DNA of 64,000 bases, taken from NCBI RefSeq assembly GCF_042664895.1, contig NZ_JBHTBQ010000007.1, positions 14,391 through 78,390 on the forward strand, given 5' to 3'. Positions 16,233 to 25,316 of the stretch are shown piece by piece. The DNA is from Iodobacter arcticus (GTDB lineage: Bacteria > Pseudomonadota > Gammaproteobacteria > Burkholderiales > Chitinibacteraceae). The translations under genes and the position numbers were made by a program. The notes under the pieces are model-generated. The model was given only the letters and a program-made list of their open reading frames with translations, was not told the DNA's origin and searched no databases. The first letter of the stretch is position 1. The number at the start of each line of letters is the position of its first letter.

Positions 16233-17663
16233 CTATTCATCCGCTTGGCGACCGTTAATCTTCAGGCCAGCCCAACGCATAATGCCCAAGATTTCCAGCT
16301 CAGTCAGCTCATGGAACTGACCACGACGCAAGCGACCAGGTAAGTTCATTGTGCCAAAACGAATACGAATCAAGCGGCTAACAATCAGACCAAAGTATTC
16401 AAACATCCGGCGCACTTCACGGTTGCGGCCTTCTTTCAGAATAATATGATACCAATGATTAAAGCCCTCACCGCCGCGTCTTTCAATACGGGCAAAGCGT
16501 GCATTGCCGTCTTCCAGCTCAATACCACTTAGCATGGTGCTCATTTGCTCAGGAGTGAGCTCACCAAACACGCGCACGGCATATTCGCGCTCAACTTCAA
16601 AGCTTGGATGCATCATGCGGTTAGCTAATTCACCTGATGTGGTAAACAGCAATAAACCACTGGTGTTGTAATCCAAACGGCCCACAGCAACCCATTTACT
16701 GGATTTTAGACGTGGCAAGCGATCAAATACGGTGACACGGCCTTCTGGGTCATCGCGGCTCACCAATTCGCCTTCTTGCTTGTGGTACATCACGATACGC
16801 GGCAAACGATCCGGCCACTTCAGCACCACTTTTTTACCATCAAAACGCACATCGTCGCCAAGGCTTACCTTGCTACCCAATGCTGCAATTTTACCGTTAA
16901 CAGATACTTTACCGGCGGCAATCGCGTCTTCCATAGCACGGCGTGAGCCGTAACCAGTAAAGGCAAGGGCTTTTTGTAAGCGCTCGGCAGGGATTTCTGT
17001 AGTGGCAACGCGGCGTTCACGCAATTCTTTTTGCATTTGCAGCTCTTTTACCGAGCCTTGACGCAATTGCATACGGCGAGCGCGGCTCACCGTTTTGTAT
17101 TTGATTTTACGGCTATCGCTATCAGCAGAGACCAAACCACCCGCAGCCGCAACGGCCTTATAGGCTTCAAATGTTGGGCGCTCTGCCTTACCACCCTGTG
17201 GGTTTGGCTTAGAACGAGGAGCGCGGGGGACGCGTGGTGCTTCTGGCTCGGCAGCTACACCGCGGCCGCTACGGCCACCACGACCTGCTACAGGCATGGC
17301 TTCAGCAAACCCAGTACTCGCTGGGCGGCCCTTACCACGAGGATTACCATTGGTTTTTACGCCAGTAACAGCCGATTTGCCGTAGGCAGGACTACGCGTC
17401 GAGAACGCCTCACCGGAAGCTTGTCCACTGCGTGGTTTTGCACCCGTTGCAGCTGGCTTGTCATAGGCAGGGTTGGTTTTGCCGCCGCGCGACTTTGCAC
17501 CCGTTACAGCGGGTTTGTCATAGGCAGGATTACGGTTCGTGAACTCTTCACCGGTGGCTTTGCCACCCGTACGTTTACCCGCACCAGCAGCCTGCGCGCT
17601 GCGCTCGCTCGCCTTACGTTCTGCTATGGCGGGCTGGGGGCGACGTGATCGGGTGGTTTTCAT
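16233..17663 (-). CDS. rluB: 23S rRNA pseudouridine synthase RluB, with long repetitive N-terminal tail
   Basis: Converts a uridine in the peptidyl transferase region of 23S rRNA (U2605 in E. coli) to pseudouridine. The S4 RNA-binding domain starts near residue 219 (RLQKALAFTGYGSRRAMEDAI), and the catalytic Asp331 is in GRLDYNTSGLLLFT. The last domain has EGRNREVRRMFEYFGL, typical of the RsuA/RluB/RluE group. The first ~215 residues are basic, Gly/Ala/Lys-rich and probably disordered, with three copies of an NPAYDKPAVTGAK-like unit (near residues 45-57, 64-76 and 91-103). It leads the rluB-greB(-kinase) run. Confidence 0.92.
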   Translation of the reverse strand: MKTTRSRRPQPAIAERKASERSAQAAGAGKRTGGKATGEEFTNRNPAYDKPAVTGAKSRGGKTNPAYDKPAATGAKPRSGQASGEAFSTRSPAYGKSAVTGVKTNGNPRGKGRPASTGFAEAMPVAGRGGRSGRGVAAEPEAPRVPRAPRSKPNPQGGKAERPTFEAYKAVAAAGGLVSADSDSRKIKYKTVSRARRMQLRQGSVKELQMQKELRERRVATTEIPAERLQKALAFTGYGSRRAMEDAIAAGKVSVNGKIAALGSKVSLGDDVRFDGKKVVLKWPDRLPRIVMYHKQEGELVSRDDPEGRVTVFDRLPRLKSSKWVAVGRLDYNTSGLLLFTTSGELANRMMHPSFEVEREYAVRVFGELTPEQMSTMLSGIELEDGNARFARIERRGGEGFNHWYHIILKEGRNREVRRMFEYFGLIVSRLIRIRFGTMNLPGRLRRGQFHELTELEILGIMRWAGLKINGRQADE

Positions 17664-17879
17664 GTGCGTTTCTTTCCAAAAAAACGAAGGATTATAACCT
17701 GAATACGCGTCTTACAGCATATTCATCCCTCACAATAGCAAACCGCCGATAATTTAATCGGCGGCCGCGGGAATTATATTGACAATAAAATATGCTTTCA
17801 AACATTAATCAGCACTAAATAAACGCACCCCAAAAGGGTCATTTTAACTGCATTTAAAGACTAGACCAATCCGCTCTGA

Positions 17880-18326
17880 CTACAGCACTGAAAAGAAAGC
17901 AACGCAGCCCAAGCTAGTCAAGCCCAGATTAAAGACTTGCCCCTCCAAGCTCTGCCCCGGGGCAAGCTCAGTGCGGCGTAAAATTTCATACATCACTTCG
18001 ATTTCTTTATACCACTTCAAAAGCCGTGTGTTGTCATTTAAAAAGGCTTCAATCTCGGCCTTTAAAGCATGCTCACCAATAACATGCAACGCGCCAACAT
18101 TGTCGCCCCTCAATTGCAAAGCAGGAGGAATCGTCACGCCAATCAGGCCTAAGTGTGATTGCAAATCCACGCCAAATCGCTTGAGCTCTGAAGCCGCTTT
18201 GGCATTTAACTCCGTTAAAGAAAACCCCTCCTCAGGGGATCCATCCGATAAAAATGAAGCAATCTCAAGCAGGGTACTTCCCTGTAGATCACCACTCACT
18301 GCAGCAAGATCAGACACCGTATTCAC
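17880..18326 (-). CDS. Hypothetical protein
   Basis: A ~148-residue soluble protein that I do not recognise. The frame opens at 18350, but a GTG at 18326 has a GGGGAG ribosome-like site five bases away and is the more likely start. Predicted helical segments (FSLTELNAKAASELKRFG and ALKAEIEAFLNDNTRLLKWYKEIEVMYEILRR) surround a hydrophobic stretch (LGLIGVTIPPALQL). The C terminus LGLTSLGCVAFFSVL is hydrophobic and could be a membrane anchor. It stands alone between rluB and mutS, with gaps of 216 and ~290 bases. Confidence 0.6.
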   Translation of the reverse strand: MNTVSDLAAVSGDLQGSTLLEIASFLSDGSPEEGFSLTELNAKAASELKRFGVDLQSHLGLIGVTIPPALQLRGDNVGALHVIGEHALKAEIEAFLNDNTRLLKWYKEIEVMYEILRRTELAPGQSLEGQVFNLGLTSLGCVAFFSVL

Positions 18327-18617
18327 AGCCACTCCCCATTGGAAAAGCACATTGGCTTAGCAATTAATATTAGCAAACAGCATTGCATTCTAAGCGGTAA
18401 AATTTACATTCTTACTAAATTTTTTCGCTTCACTGATTAAAACAGAAAAAATTATACGTAAAAACTCAATTCATCGCCGAAAACCGCTTACAAACGGCAA
18501 AAAACCCTCGCGCAAAGTAAGGCTTTCTGATTATAGAAAATCACACGAAAAAACCTAATTTTTTGCGCATGATACTCAAAAGCATTCCCCTTACCCTGCA
18601 CTGCGTACCCGTTAAAA

Positions 18618-21182
18618 CTAAAGCATCGCGCAAAGACGGTAGAGCAAATCGTGCGCTTCTCTTGCACTTAAGCCATCCGGATCAACCTCAGCCAGTACAT
18701 CAAGCAAGGGGTGCGATTCTGCCTCCCCATGCAAAATTGGCGCAGTTGCAAATAAATCACCCTGCATGCCGCCTTGCACGCTATTGGATTCTAGCTCGAG
18801 TAATTTTTTCCGAGCTTGACGTACAACATCTTTTGGCACACCCGCCAACTGAGCCACCGCCACGCCGTAGCTTTGCGATGCAGGGCCTTCTTGTACGGCA
18901 TGCAAAAATACGATGCGATCTTTATGCTCAACGGCATCTAAATGCACATTAGCGACGACGGGATAATCCTGCGCCAAACGCGTCAGCTCAAAATAATGTG
19001 TAGCAAACAAGGTGTAAGCGCGATTTTTTTCGATTAAGGCTTTCGCAATCGACCAAGCGAGTGCCAAGCCATCAAAAGTAGACGTGCCGCGCCCTACTTC
19101 ATCCATCAAGACCAAAGAATTTTCTGAGGCATTATTAAGAATATTGGCCGTTTCGGTCATTTCCACCATAAAGGTCGAACGCCCGCCTGCCAGATCATCC
19201 GATGCGCCGATGCGGGTAAAGATGCGATCCAGCTTGCCGATGGTGGCACTCTGCGCAGGCACAAAGCTCCCCACATGCGCCAGCAACACAATCAAGGCCA
19301 CTTGCCGCATATACGTCGATTTACCTCCCATATTAGGGCCGGTAATCAACAGCAGCTTGCGCGCTACCGAGAAATCCACACTATTGGGGATAAAGTCATC
19401 GATCTGCGCTTCAACCACTGGATGACGGCCCGCCTCGATATGCAGAAGCTGGCCTTCCACAAATTGTGGCGCAATATAATTACCCCGCTCGGCACGATCG
19501 GCAAGGCTAGCCAATACATCGGCCGTCGCCAATGCTTGAGCTGCCAAGCGCAAAGCGCCCAAATAGGGCTGCAAACGCTGTAGCAAATCTTCATAAAGCG
19601 CTTTTTCTAAGACCAAGGACCGCTCTTTCGCGCTTAAAGCCTTATCTTCAAACAGTTTTAGCTCGGGCGTAATATAACGCTCAGCGTTTTTCATGGTTTG
19701 GCGACGGCGATAATCGTCCGGCACGGCCCCTGCGTAGGAGTTGGTAATTTCAATAAAATAACCCGCAACGCGGTTGTACTCGACCCTTAGCGTAGGAATG
19801 CCGGTGCGCTCACGCTCGCGCGCTTCTAGCTCCAGCAAAAACTCACCGCCATGGGTTTGGATGGTACGCAGCTCATCTAGCTCACTACTATAACCATCGG
19901 CAATCACCCCGCCTTCACGCAGCACCACAGAAGGCTCAGTCTGAATAGCAGCACTCAGCAAGCTAAGAATTTGCACATCTGGTGACAACGCTTTACCTAG
20001 CGACGCAAAGAAATCATCCTGCGGTAATACCGCAATCAAGGCCGGCAGCGCAGCGAGACTATCCCTCAAGCTAGATAAATCACGCGGCCTAGCGCTAGAT
20101 AAAGCAATACGCGCCGTAATCCGCTCCACGTCGGCCACACAATCCAAGGCCGAATGAATGGGCGCAAAGGATGCTGTTGCCAACAAAGCCGCAATGGCAT
20201 TTTGCCGCTGCATGATCTTGCTGCTTGACCGAAGCGGATGATGCAGCCAATGGCGCAGCAAGCGCGAACCCATGCCGGTGGCGCATTGATCGAGCAAGGA
20301 GAATAAAGTGGGTGAGCTTTCACCGCGAATGGTTTCAGTGATTTCCAGATTACGGCGCGTGGCCGCATCCAGCTCGATATATTGGCTTTGCGACTCACAC
20401 CGCAGCCCAGCCAACACTGGCAATGCGCCACCCTGTGTGCTGCGAACGTATTCCAGCAGAGCCCCAGCAGGGCCAAGTGCCAGCATGCCGTCACTCACAC
20501 CAAAGCCTGCTAAATCGTGGGTTTCAAAATGACGGGATAAATTACGCACAGCGGCGGCGATTTCAAACTGCCAAGGTGGCAATTTACGCACCACGGCAGA
20601 GCCCTGATCAAACAAGGCCAAGCCCGCATCGTCTGCCACTAGGATTTCGGCGGGGCGCAAACGCTCTAACTCAGAAGCCAGCTTATCTGCCGTGCTATCC
20701 ATCAGGGCAAAATCACCTGAGGCAAGCGACAGCCATGCCATGCCCATCTTGCCGCGCGAGAAACTCAGCGCCAGCAGGCGGTTTTCAGTTTTAACATCAA
20801 GCAAGGCCGTATCGGTCAGCGTGCCGGGCGTGACCACGCGCATCACTTTACGATCAACCGGCCCTTTGCCTGTGACCTCGCCAACCTGCTCACAAATCGC
20901 CACCGATTCGCCCATTTTGACGAGGCGTGCCAGGTATTGCTCGGCGGCGTGATAAGGCACACCGGCCATACGAATCGGCTCACCCGCCGTCTGGCCACGG
21001 GTTGTTAGCGTGATATCAAGTAATTTGGCTGCACGAACTGCATCATCAAAAAACAATTCATAGAAATCGCCCATGCGATAAAACAATAATTTATCGGGGT
21101 GATCGCTCTTTAAACGCAGGTATTGCTGCATAAATGGCGTGTGCGTTGGTTTGGCGCTAGCGCTTGGTTTTTTTTCCGCCAT
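18618..21182 (-). CDS. mutS: DNA mismatch repair protein MutS
   Basis: Recognises mismatches and recruits MutL. The 854-residue protein has the mismatch-wedging Phe-x-Glu in FYRMGDFYELFFDDA, connector, lever and clamp domains, and the ATPase with Walker A GPNMGGKSTYMRQ, LMDEVGRGTSTFDGLALAW and THYFELTRL. I start it at the ATG at 21182 (AEKKPSASAKPTHTPF), which has an AAGGGA site 8 bases upstream, rather than at the longer open frame at 21248. The C terminus (DPDGLSAREAHDLLYRL) matches the short tetramerisation tail. Confidence 0.96.
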   Translation of the reverse strand: MAEKKPSASAKPTHTPFMQQYLRLKSDHPDKLLFYRMGDFYELFFDDAVRAAKLLDITLTTRGQTAGEPIRMAGVPYHAAEQYLARLVKMGESVAICEQVGEVTGKGPVDRKVMRVVTPGTLTDTALLDVKTENRLLALSFSRGKMGMAWLSLASGDFALMDSTADKLASELERLRPAEILVADDAGLALFDQGSAVVRKLPPWQFEIAAAVRNLSRHFETHDLAGFGVSDGMLALGPAGALLEYVRSTQGGALPVLAGLRCESQSQYIELDAATRRNLEITETIRGESSPTLFSLLDQCATGMGSRLLRHWLHHPLRSSSKIMQRQNAIAALLATASFAPIHSALDCVADVERITARIALSSARPRDLSSLRDSLAALPALIAVLPQDDFFASLGKALSPDVQILSLLSAAIQTEPSVVLREGGVIADGYSSELDELRTIQTHGGEFLLELEARERERTGIPTLRVEYNRVAGYFIEITNSYAGAVPDDYRRRQTMKNAERYITPELKLFEDKALSAKERSLVLEKALYEDLLQRLQPYLGALRLAAQALATADVLASLADRAERGNYIAPQFVEGQLLHIEAGRHPVVEAQIDDFIPNSVDFSVARKLLLITGPNMGGKSTYMRQVALIVLLAHVGSFVPAQSATIGKLDRIFTRIGASDDLAGGRSTFMVEMTETANILNNASENSLVLMDEVGRGTSTFDGLALAWSIAKALIEKNRAYTLFATHYFELTRLAQDYPVVANVHLDAVEHKDRIVFLHAVQEGPASQSYGVAVAQLAGVPKDVVRQARKKLLELESNSVQGGMQGDLFATAPILHGEAESHPLLDVLAEVDPDGLSAREAHDLLYRLCAML

Positions 21183-21296
21183 TTTTGTATTCCCTTGCTG
21201 AAATATCAATTCAAAAAAACATTTATATATACGGCCGCCATTATCCAATCAGGGCAGCGGCAAGTCCACGAAGGCTAGCGGCAAAATAACCGCCAA

Positions 21297-21334
21297 CCAT
21301 AAAAAAAGCGCCACCTGAGATGACGCTTTTTTGA
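21297..21334 (-). terminator. Probable terminator after suhB
   Basis: On the minus strand AAAAAAGCGTCA, a short loop and TGGCGCTTTTTTT form an A/T-flanked stem 24 bases past the suhB stop codon. The stem has one mismatch. Confidence 0.65.
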
Positions 21335-21357
21335 AAACACTAAGATAAACGCGCTAA

Positions 21358-22140
21358 TTACTTATTATGCTGACGAATCACCGACAACATCTGGCCAAAT
21401 ACACGCGGCGTGCCGCAAAGAATATCGCCAGATTGCAAGAAGCCTTCTTCGCCATTTAAATCAGTCACCAAACCACCCGCCTCTTGCACCAGCAAGGAGC
21501 CAGCAGCGATATCAACTGTTTTAAGATCAAATTCAAAGAAACCATCGTAACGACCGCAAGCCACATAAGCCAGATCCAAGGCGGCAGCGCCCGGACGACG
21601 CAAGCCAGCAGATTTTTGCGTCATATCGCGGAAAATATTGATGTAGTTTTCAAGATTATCAAAGCGGGTGTACGGAAAACCAGTGGCAATTAGGCCATCG
21701 GTTAATTCACGCACTTTAGAAACGCGGATACGGCGATCATTCAGGTAAGCGCCCACACCACGCGTTGCGGTAAACAAATCATTGCGGCAAGGATCATAAA
21801 CAACGGCTTGGGTAATCACGCCTTTATGCTCTAGCGCAATCGATACCGCGTACTGAGGAACGCCATGCAAGAAATTGGTCGTGCCATCCAATGGATCAAT
21901 AATCCATGTGTATTCTGACTGACCACGATTACCCGACTCTTCGGCCATGATGGCATGCGTTGGGTACGCTTCGAGGATGGTATCAATAATCGCTTGTTCA
22001 GCAGCGCGGTCTACTTCGGATACAAAGTCGTTATGACCTTTTTTCTCAACGGCTAAATGGTCCAGATTACTGGAAGCACGTTGAATGATAGAAGCAGCAC
22101 GGCGCGCAGCGCGCACAGCGGTATTGAGCATTGGATGCAT
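21358..22140 (-). CDS. suhB: Inositol-1-monophosphatase SuhB
   Basis: Mg-dependent phosphatase of the IMPase/FBPase fold; in E. coli SuhB also binds RNA polymerase and NusA in rRNA antitermination complexes. The 260-residue protein has HNDFVSEVDRAAE, the metal site EESGN and IDPLDGTTNFLHG, and the C-terminal motif VDIAAGSLLVQEAGG. The ATG at 22140 has an AGGA site 7 bases upstream and gives the conserved start HPMLNTAVRAARRA; the open frame upstream is ignored. It is divergent from trmJ, as in many proteobacteria. Confidence 0.95.
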   Translation of the reverse strand: MHPMLNTAVRAARRAASIIQRASSNLDHLAVEKKGHNDFVSEVDRAAEQAIIDTILEAYPTHAIMAEESGNRGQSEYTWIIDPLDGTTNFLHGVPQYAVSIALEHKGVITQAVVYDPCRNDLFTATRGVGAYLNDRRIRVSKVRELTDGLIATGFPYTRFDNLENYINIFRDMTQKSAGLRRPGAAALDLAYVACGRYDGFFEFDLKTVDIAAGSLLVQEAGGLVTDLNGEEGFLQSGDILCGTPRVFGQMLSVIRQHNK

Positions 22141-22339
22141 GGCGAATTCCTGATTAAAAGTAAAAGATCGACTAACGACTAACGGGGTAGCGCAGCTTAA
22201 AAAACGCGACACAGCATGAATCACAGTATATATTCGTGCGAATCAAAATCGCATCCCAAGCCCATCACAGGGCTACCCGATATAAGATTGGCCGCTATTC
22301 TACCTGTGCTCTCAAAATGAATAAACAAGTGTTCTCAAA

Positions 22340-23110
22340 ATGACCCAAGAAACCCCTAGTAATTCCTCTACCGAATGCCTCTCCCGTATTCGAGTGGTGC
22401 TGTCTCATACCTCCCACCCTGGCAATATCGGCTCCACCGCTCGCGCCATGAAAACCATGGGAATCAACAGGCTTTACCTGATTAATCCTAAGGAATTCCC
22501 ATCGGACACCGCCACCGCCTTAGCCAGCAATGCCGGCGATGTGCTTAATACCGCTGTCGTCGTCAGCAGCATGGAAGAAGCCTTAGCTGGCACGACTTTG
22601 CAAATTGCCCTGACCGCACGCCGCAGAGAACTCGCCCATCCATTACAAACCCCAAGACAGCTTGCGCCAGAAATCATTCAGACCATTCAAGCGGGCCACG
22701 ATATTGCGCTGGTGTTTGGCACGGAAATGTCTGGGCTAACGATCGACGAAGTGTTGCTTTGTAACCGCATGGCGACCATCCCCACCAATCCGGATTACTC
22801 CAGCCTGAATCTAGCGCAAGCCGTGCAAGTATTTGCCTACGAAATCTTCGCTACCCTGGCTGACGATGTGTCCTACCTCGCCGAAAGCCGCGACAGCGCC
22901 ACGCACGATGCACTGGAACATTTCTTTACGCATCTTGAAGAAACACTGACCACAATTGGTTTTCTTAAACCTGACGCCCCCAAGCGCCTTATGCCCAGAA
23001 TGCGCCGTATGTTTACCCGCGCCAATTTAGAGCGCGAAGAGGTCGACATCCTGCGCGGCTGGTTACGTGCGACCACCACCACGGAAAGATGGCTGAAGCC
23101 CCCGAAATAG
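22340..23110 (+). CDS. trmJ: tRNA (cytidine/uridine-2'-O-)-methyltransferase TrmJ
   Basis: SPOUT-class methyltransferase that modifies position 32 of tRNA using S-adenosylmethionine. The 256-residue protein has SHPGNIGSTARAMKTMGI near the N terminus and the trefoil-knot SAM site VFGTEMSGLTIDEV, NPDYSSLNLAQAVQVFAYEI. The C-terminal helical tail (MRRMFTRANLEREEVDILRG) is the usual TrmJ extension. It is divergent from suhB and ends at a bidirectional hairpin. Confidence 0.94.
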   Translation: MTQETPSNSSTECLSRIRVVLSHTSHPGNIGSTARAMKTMGINRLYLINPKEFPSDTATALASNAGDVLNTAVVVSSMEEALAGTTLQIALTARRRELAHPLQTPRQLAPEIIQTIQAGHDIALVFGTEMSGLTIDEVLLCNRMATIPTNPDYSSLNLAQAVQVFAYEIFATLADDVSYLAESRDSATHDALEHFFTHLEETLTTIGFLKPDAPKRLMPRMRRMFTRANLEREEVDILRGWLRATTTTERWLKPPK

Positions 23111-23139
23111 TTTGGCTTGTTGGTTACAGCTTTCATAAA

Positions 23140-23175
23140 AAACGGCTTTGAACTTGAATAGTTCAAAGCCGTTTG
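23140..23175. terminator. Bidirectional hairpin between trmJ and the sulfurtransferase
   Basis: AAACGGCTTTGAAC, a short loop and GTTCAAAGCCGTTT form a near-perfect stem between two convergent genes. Confidence 0.85.
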
Positions 23176-23195
23176 GCTTACCATTTTCACAAAAG

Positions 23196-24017
23196 TCACC
23201 AAGCCACAGGTCTTGCCGCATCTGCACACCATTCACTCCAAGATCCCGCATAGAGCTTTGCCCCGCTTAATCCCGCCACTTCTAGCGCCAGTAAATTATG
23301 GCAGGCTGTTATGCCTGAGCCGCATTGTTGCACGGTGTGACTTGCGTCCACTCCCGCGAGTAGCGATTGCCATTCGACCTTCAGCACTTCAGCAGATTTA
23401 AAACGGCCGTCTTCCTGCAAATTATTCTGAAAAAAGCGGTTGATTGCGCCGGGGATATGCCCACCAAGCGGATCTAACGTTTCACCTTCGCCCATAAAAC
23501 GGGAAGGAGAACGAGCGTCCACCACCGTAAAAATCGGCAGTTTGATATTCGCCAGCACCTCTTCCACTCCCACCATCAACGCAGGGCGCAGCTCAGTAAT
23601 AAACCCGACAGCCACTAGTTTTGGCAAGTTTTTGACCAACTCCCCCTGCCAGGCCTTTATTCCGCCATCCAGAACCCGCACCTGATCGTGCCCCAGCCAA
23701 CGCAGCAGCCACCACAACCTAGATGCATACATGCCACCCTGTGCATCGTAAGCCACCACTCGACTAGACCGACTCACTCCAAAGCTCGCCAATTTATCGG
23801 CCAAGACTTGTGGATCAGGCAAAGGATGACGGCCATTCGTCCCTGTTTTAAGCCCAGAAAGATCGTCATCCAGATGCAAGAAATGCGCGCCCGGCAAATG
23901 ACCCTCTGCATAGGCCAAGCGTCCCGCCTCTGGATTAGTCAGATCATGACGGCAATCGATCAGCAGCACATCGGCCAGTTGTTCCTGTAATTGCAAAGCA
24001 GAAATAAGCGGAGTCAT
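23196..24017 (-). CDS. sseA: 3-mercaptopyruvate/thiosulfate sulfurtransferase
   Basis: Two rhodanese domains in 273 residues. The N-terminal inactive domain has LLIDCRHDLTNPEAGR and HLPGAHFLHLDDDLSG. The C-terminal domain carries the catalytic loop QCGSGITACHN; CGSG(I/V)TA is the form typical of mercaptopyruvate sulfurtransferases, whereas thiosulfate sulfurtransferases have CRKGVTA. It moves sulfur to cyanide or thioredoxin in vitro. The ATG at 24017 has AAGGA six bases upstream. Confidence 0.9.
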   Translation of the reverse strand: MTPLISALQLQEQLADVLLIDCRHDLTNPEAGRLAYAEGHLPGAHFLHLDDDLSGLKTGTNGRHPLPDPQVLADKLASFGVSRSSRVVAYDAQGGMYASRLWWLLRWLGHDQVRVLDGGIKAWQGELVKNLPKLVAVGFITELRPALMVGVEEVLANIKLPIFTVVDARSPSRFMGEGETLDPLGGHIPGAINRFFQNNLQEDGRFKSAEVLKVEWQSLLAGVDASHTVQQCGSGITACHNLLALEVAGLSGAKLYAGSWSEWCADAARPVAW

Positions 24018-24046
24018 CGGCAATCCTTGCGGTATTCATCAAAAAA

Positions 24047-24076
24047 CAGGCCCGTACGGATACGGGCCTGCAGAAA
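24047..24076 (-). terminator. Terminator after dcd
   Basis: CAGGCCCGTA-CGG-ATACGGGCCTG is a strong stem directly past the dcd stop; on the minus strand it is followed by TTTTTTGATG. Confidence 0.8.
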
Positions 24077-24089
24077 GGAAACGTAAAGC

Positions 24090-24665
24090 TTAGGTCTTAG
24101 GCAGCGTTACGCCACTTTGTCCCTGATATTTACCACCGCGATCGCGGTAGGAGGTTTCGCATACATCATCTGCATCCGCCTCAAAAAACAAGACCTGCGC
24201 TACGCCTTCGTTAGCGTAAATTTTGGCAGGTAGCGGCGTGGTGTTAGAGAATTCCAGCGTTACATAGCCCTCCCACTCTGGCTCAAACGGGGTGACATTC
24301 ACAATAATGCCGCAACGCGCGTAAGTGGATTTACCCAAACACACCGTCAAGGCATTACGCGGAATACGGAAATATTCCACAGTACGCGCCAATGCAAAAG
24401 AATTTGGCGGGATAATGCAATATCCCTTACCAGAAACATTCACAAAGCTGCCTTCGTCAAAGTTTTTTGGGTCAACAATGGTTGAGTTAATATTGGTAAA
24501 AACCTTAAACTCATCGGCACAGCGAATATCGTAGCCGTAGCTAGAAGTCCCATAAGAAACAATACGTTCGCCATTCACTTCCTTAACTTGGCCGGGTACA
24601 AACGGCTCGATCATGCCGTGCTCGCTGGCCATGCGGCGAATCCACTTATCAGATTTGATACTCAT
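24090..24665 (-). CDS. dcd: dCTP deaminase
   Basis: Deaminates dCTP to dUTP, feeding dUMP to ThyA. The 191-residue protein has SIKSDKWIRRMASEHGMIEPF, SYGTSSYGYDIR, CLGKSTYARCGIIVNVTPFEPEWEGYVTLE (shown in full only as these linked family motifs, with the catalytic Glu in the last one) and the C-terminal YQGQSGVTLPKT lid. The ATG at 24665 is preferred over an in-frame GTG three codons upstream, because it gives the conserved start. It is a single-gene unit with its own terminator. Confidence 0.95.
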   Translation of the reverse strand: MSIKSDKWIRRMASEHGMIEPFVPGQVKEVNGERIVSYGTSSYGYDIRCADEFKVFTNINSTIVDPKNFDEGSFVNVSGKGYCIIPPNSFALARTVEYFRIPRNALTVCLGKSTYARCGIIVNVTPFEPEWEGYVTLEFSNTTPLPAKIYANEGVAQVLFFEADADDVCETSYRDRGGKYQGQSGVTLPKT

Positions 24666-24758
24666 TACTGTCACATCCCTATCACATATTTAGCGCTATT
24701 GTAGCTGCGGCTCATCTGCCACGCATCTATAATCATCACAACAACGGAGATTCTCTTG

Positions 24759-25214
24759 ATGCCAAACAAGCTTTGTCCAGAATTAAAACTCGCCACCACA
24801 TCCAATCTGCACTTTGATACCACCGCACTAAAAGGCCAGGCCTTTGTGCTCTATTTCTACCCCAAGGACAGCACCCCCGGCTGCACCACCGAAGGCGGTG
24901 ATTTTCGCGATCATTATGCCGAATTCCTTGCCGCCCAATGCACCGTTTTCGGCATTTCCAGAGACAGCCTTAAAAGCCACGAAAACTTCAAAGCCAAACA
25001 AGAATATCCTTTCGAGCTAGTTTCTGACCCGGAAGAGACAGCTTGCCTCGCTTTTGATGTCATGAAGCAAAAGAAGATGTATGGTAAAGATGTAAGGGGA
25101 ATTGAGCGAAGTACCTTTGTGATTAACAAGGAAGGAGAAATCGCCAAAGAATGGCGCGGCGTCAAAGTGCCGGGCCATGTAGCAGAAGTACTGGAGTTTG
25201 TAAAAACGTTGTAA
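24759..25214 (+). CDS. bcp: Peroxiredoxin of the BCP/PrxQ type
   Basis: Thiol peroxidase of 151 residues. The peroxidatic Cys42 is in YPKDSTPGCTTEGGDFRD. The resolving Cys found five residues later in E. coli BCP is Gly47 here; Cys96 in EETACLAFDVMKQK is placed where the alternative resolving Cys lies in other BCP proteins. It reduces H2O2 and organic peroxides with thioredoxin. The ATG at 24759 has GGAGA 8 bases upstream. It is about 100 bases from phoH on the same strand. Confidence 0.92.
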   Translation: MPNKLCPELKLATTSNLHFDTTALKGQAFVLYFYPKDSTPGCTTEGGDFRDHYAEFLAAQCTVFGISRDSLKSHENFKAKQEYPFELVSDPEETACLAFDVMKQKKMYGKDVRGIERSTFVINKEGEIAKEWRGVKVPGHVAEVLEFVKTL

Positions 25215-25316
25215 GTTGAAATGCAGGGCAAGGCAGACTGTTGTTATCAAACACATCATTCTGCACTTGCCACGCGGGCAACAGCACATCCACTCTTCCG
25301 TTCCAGGAGTTTCATC

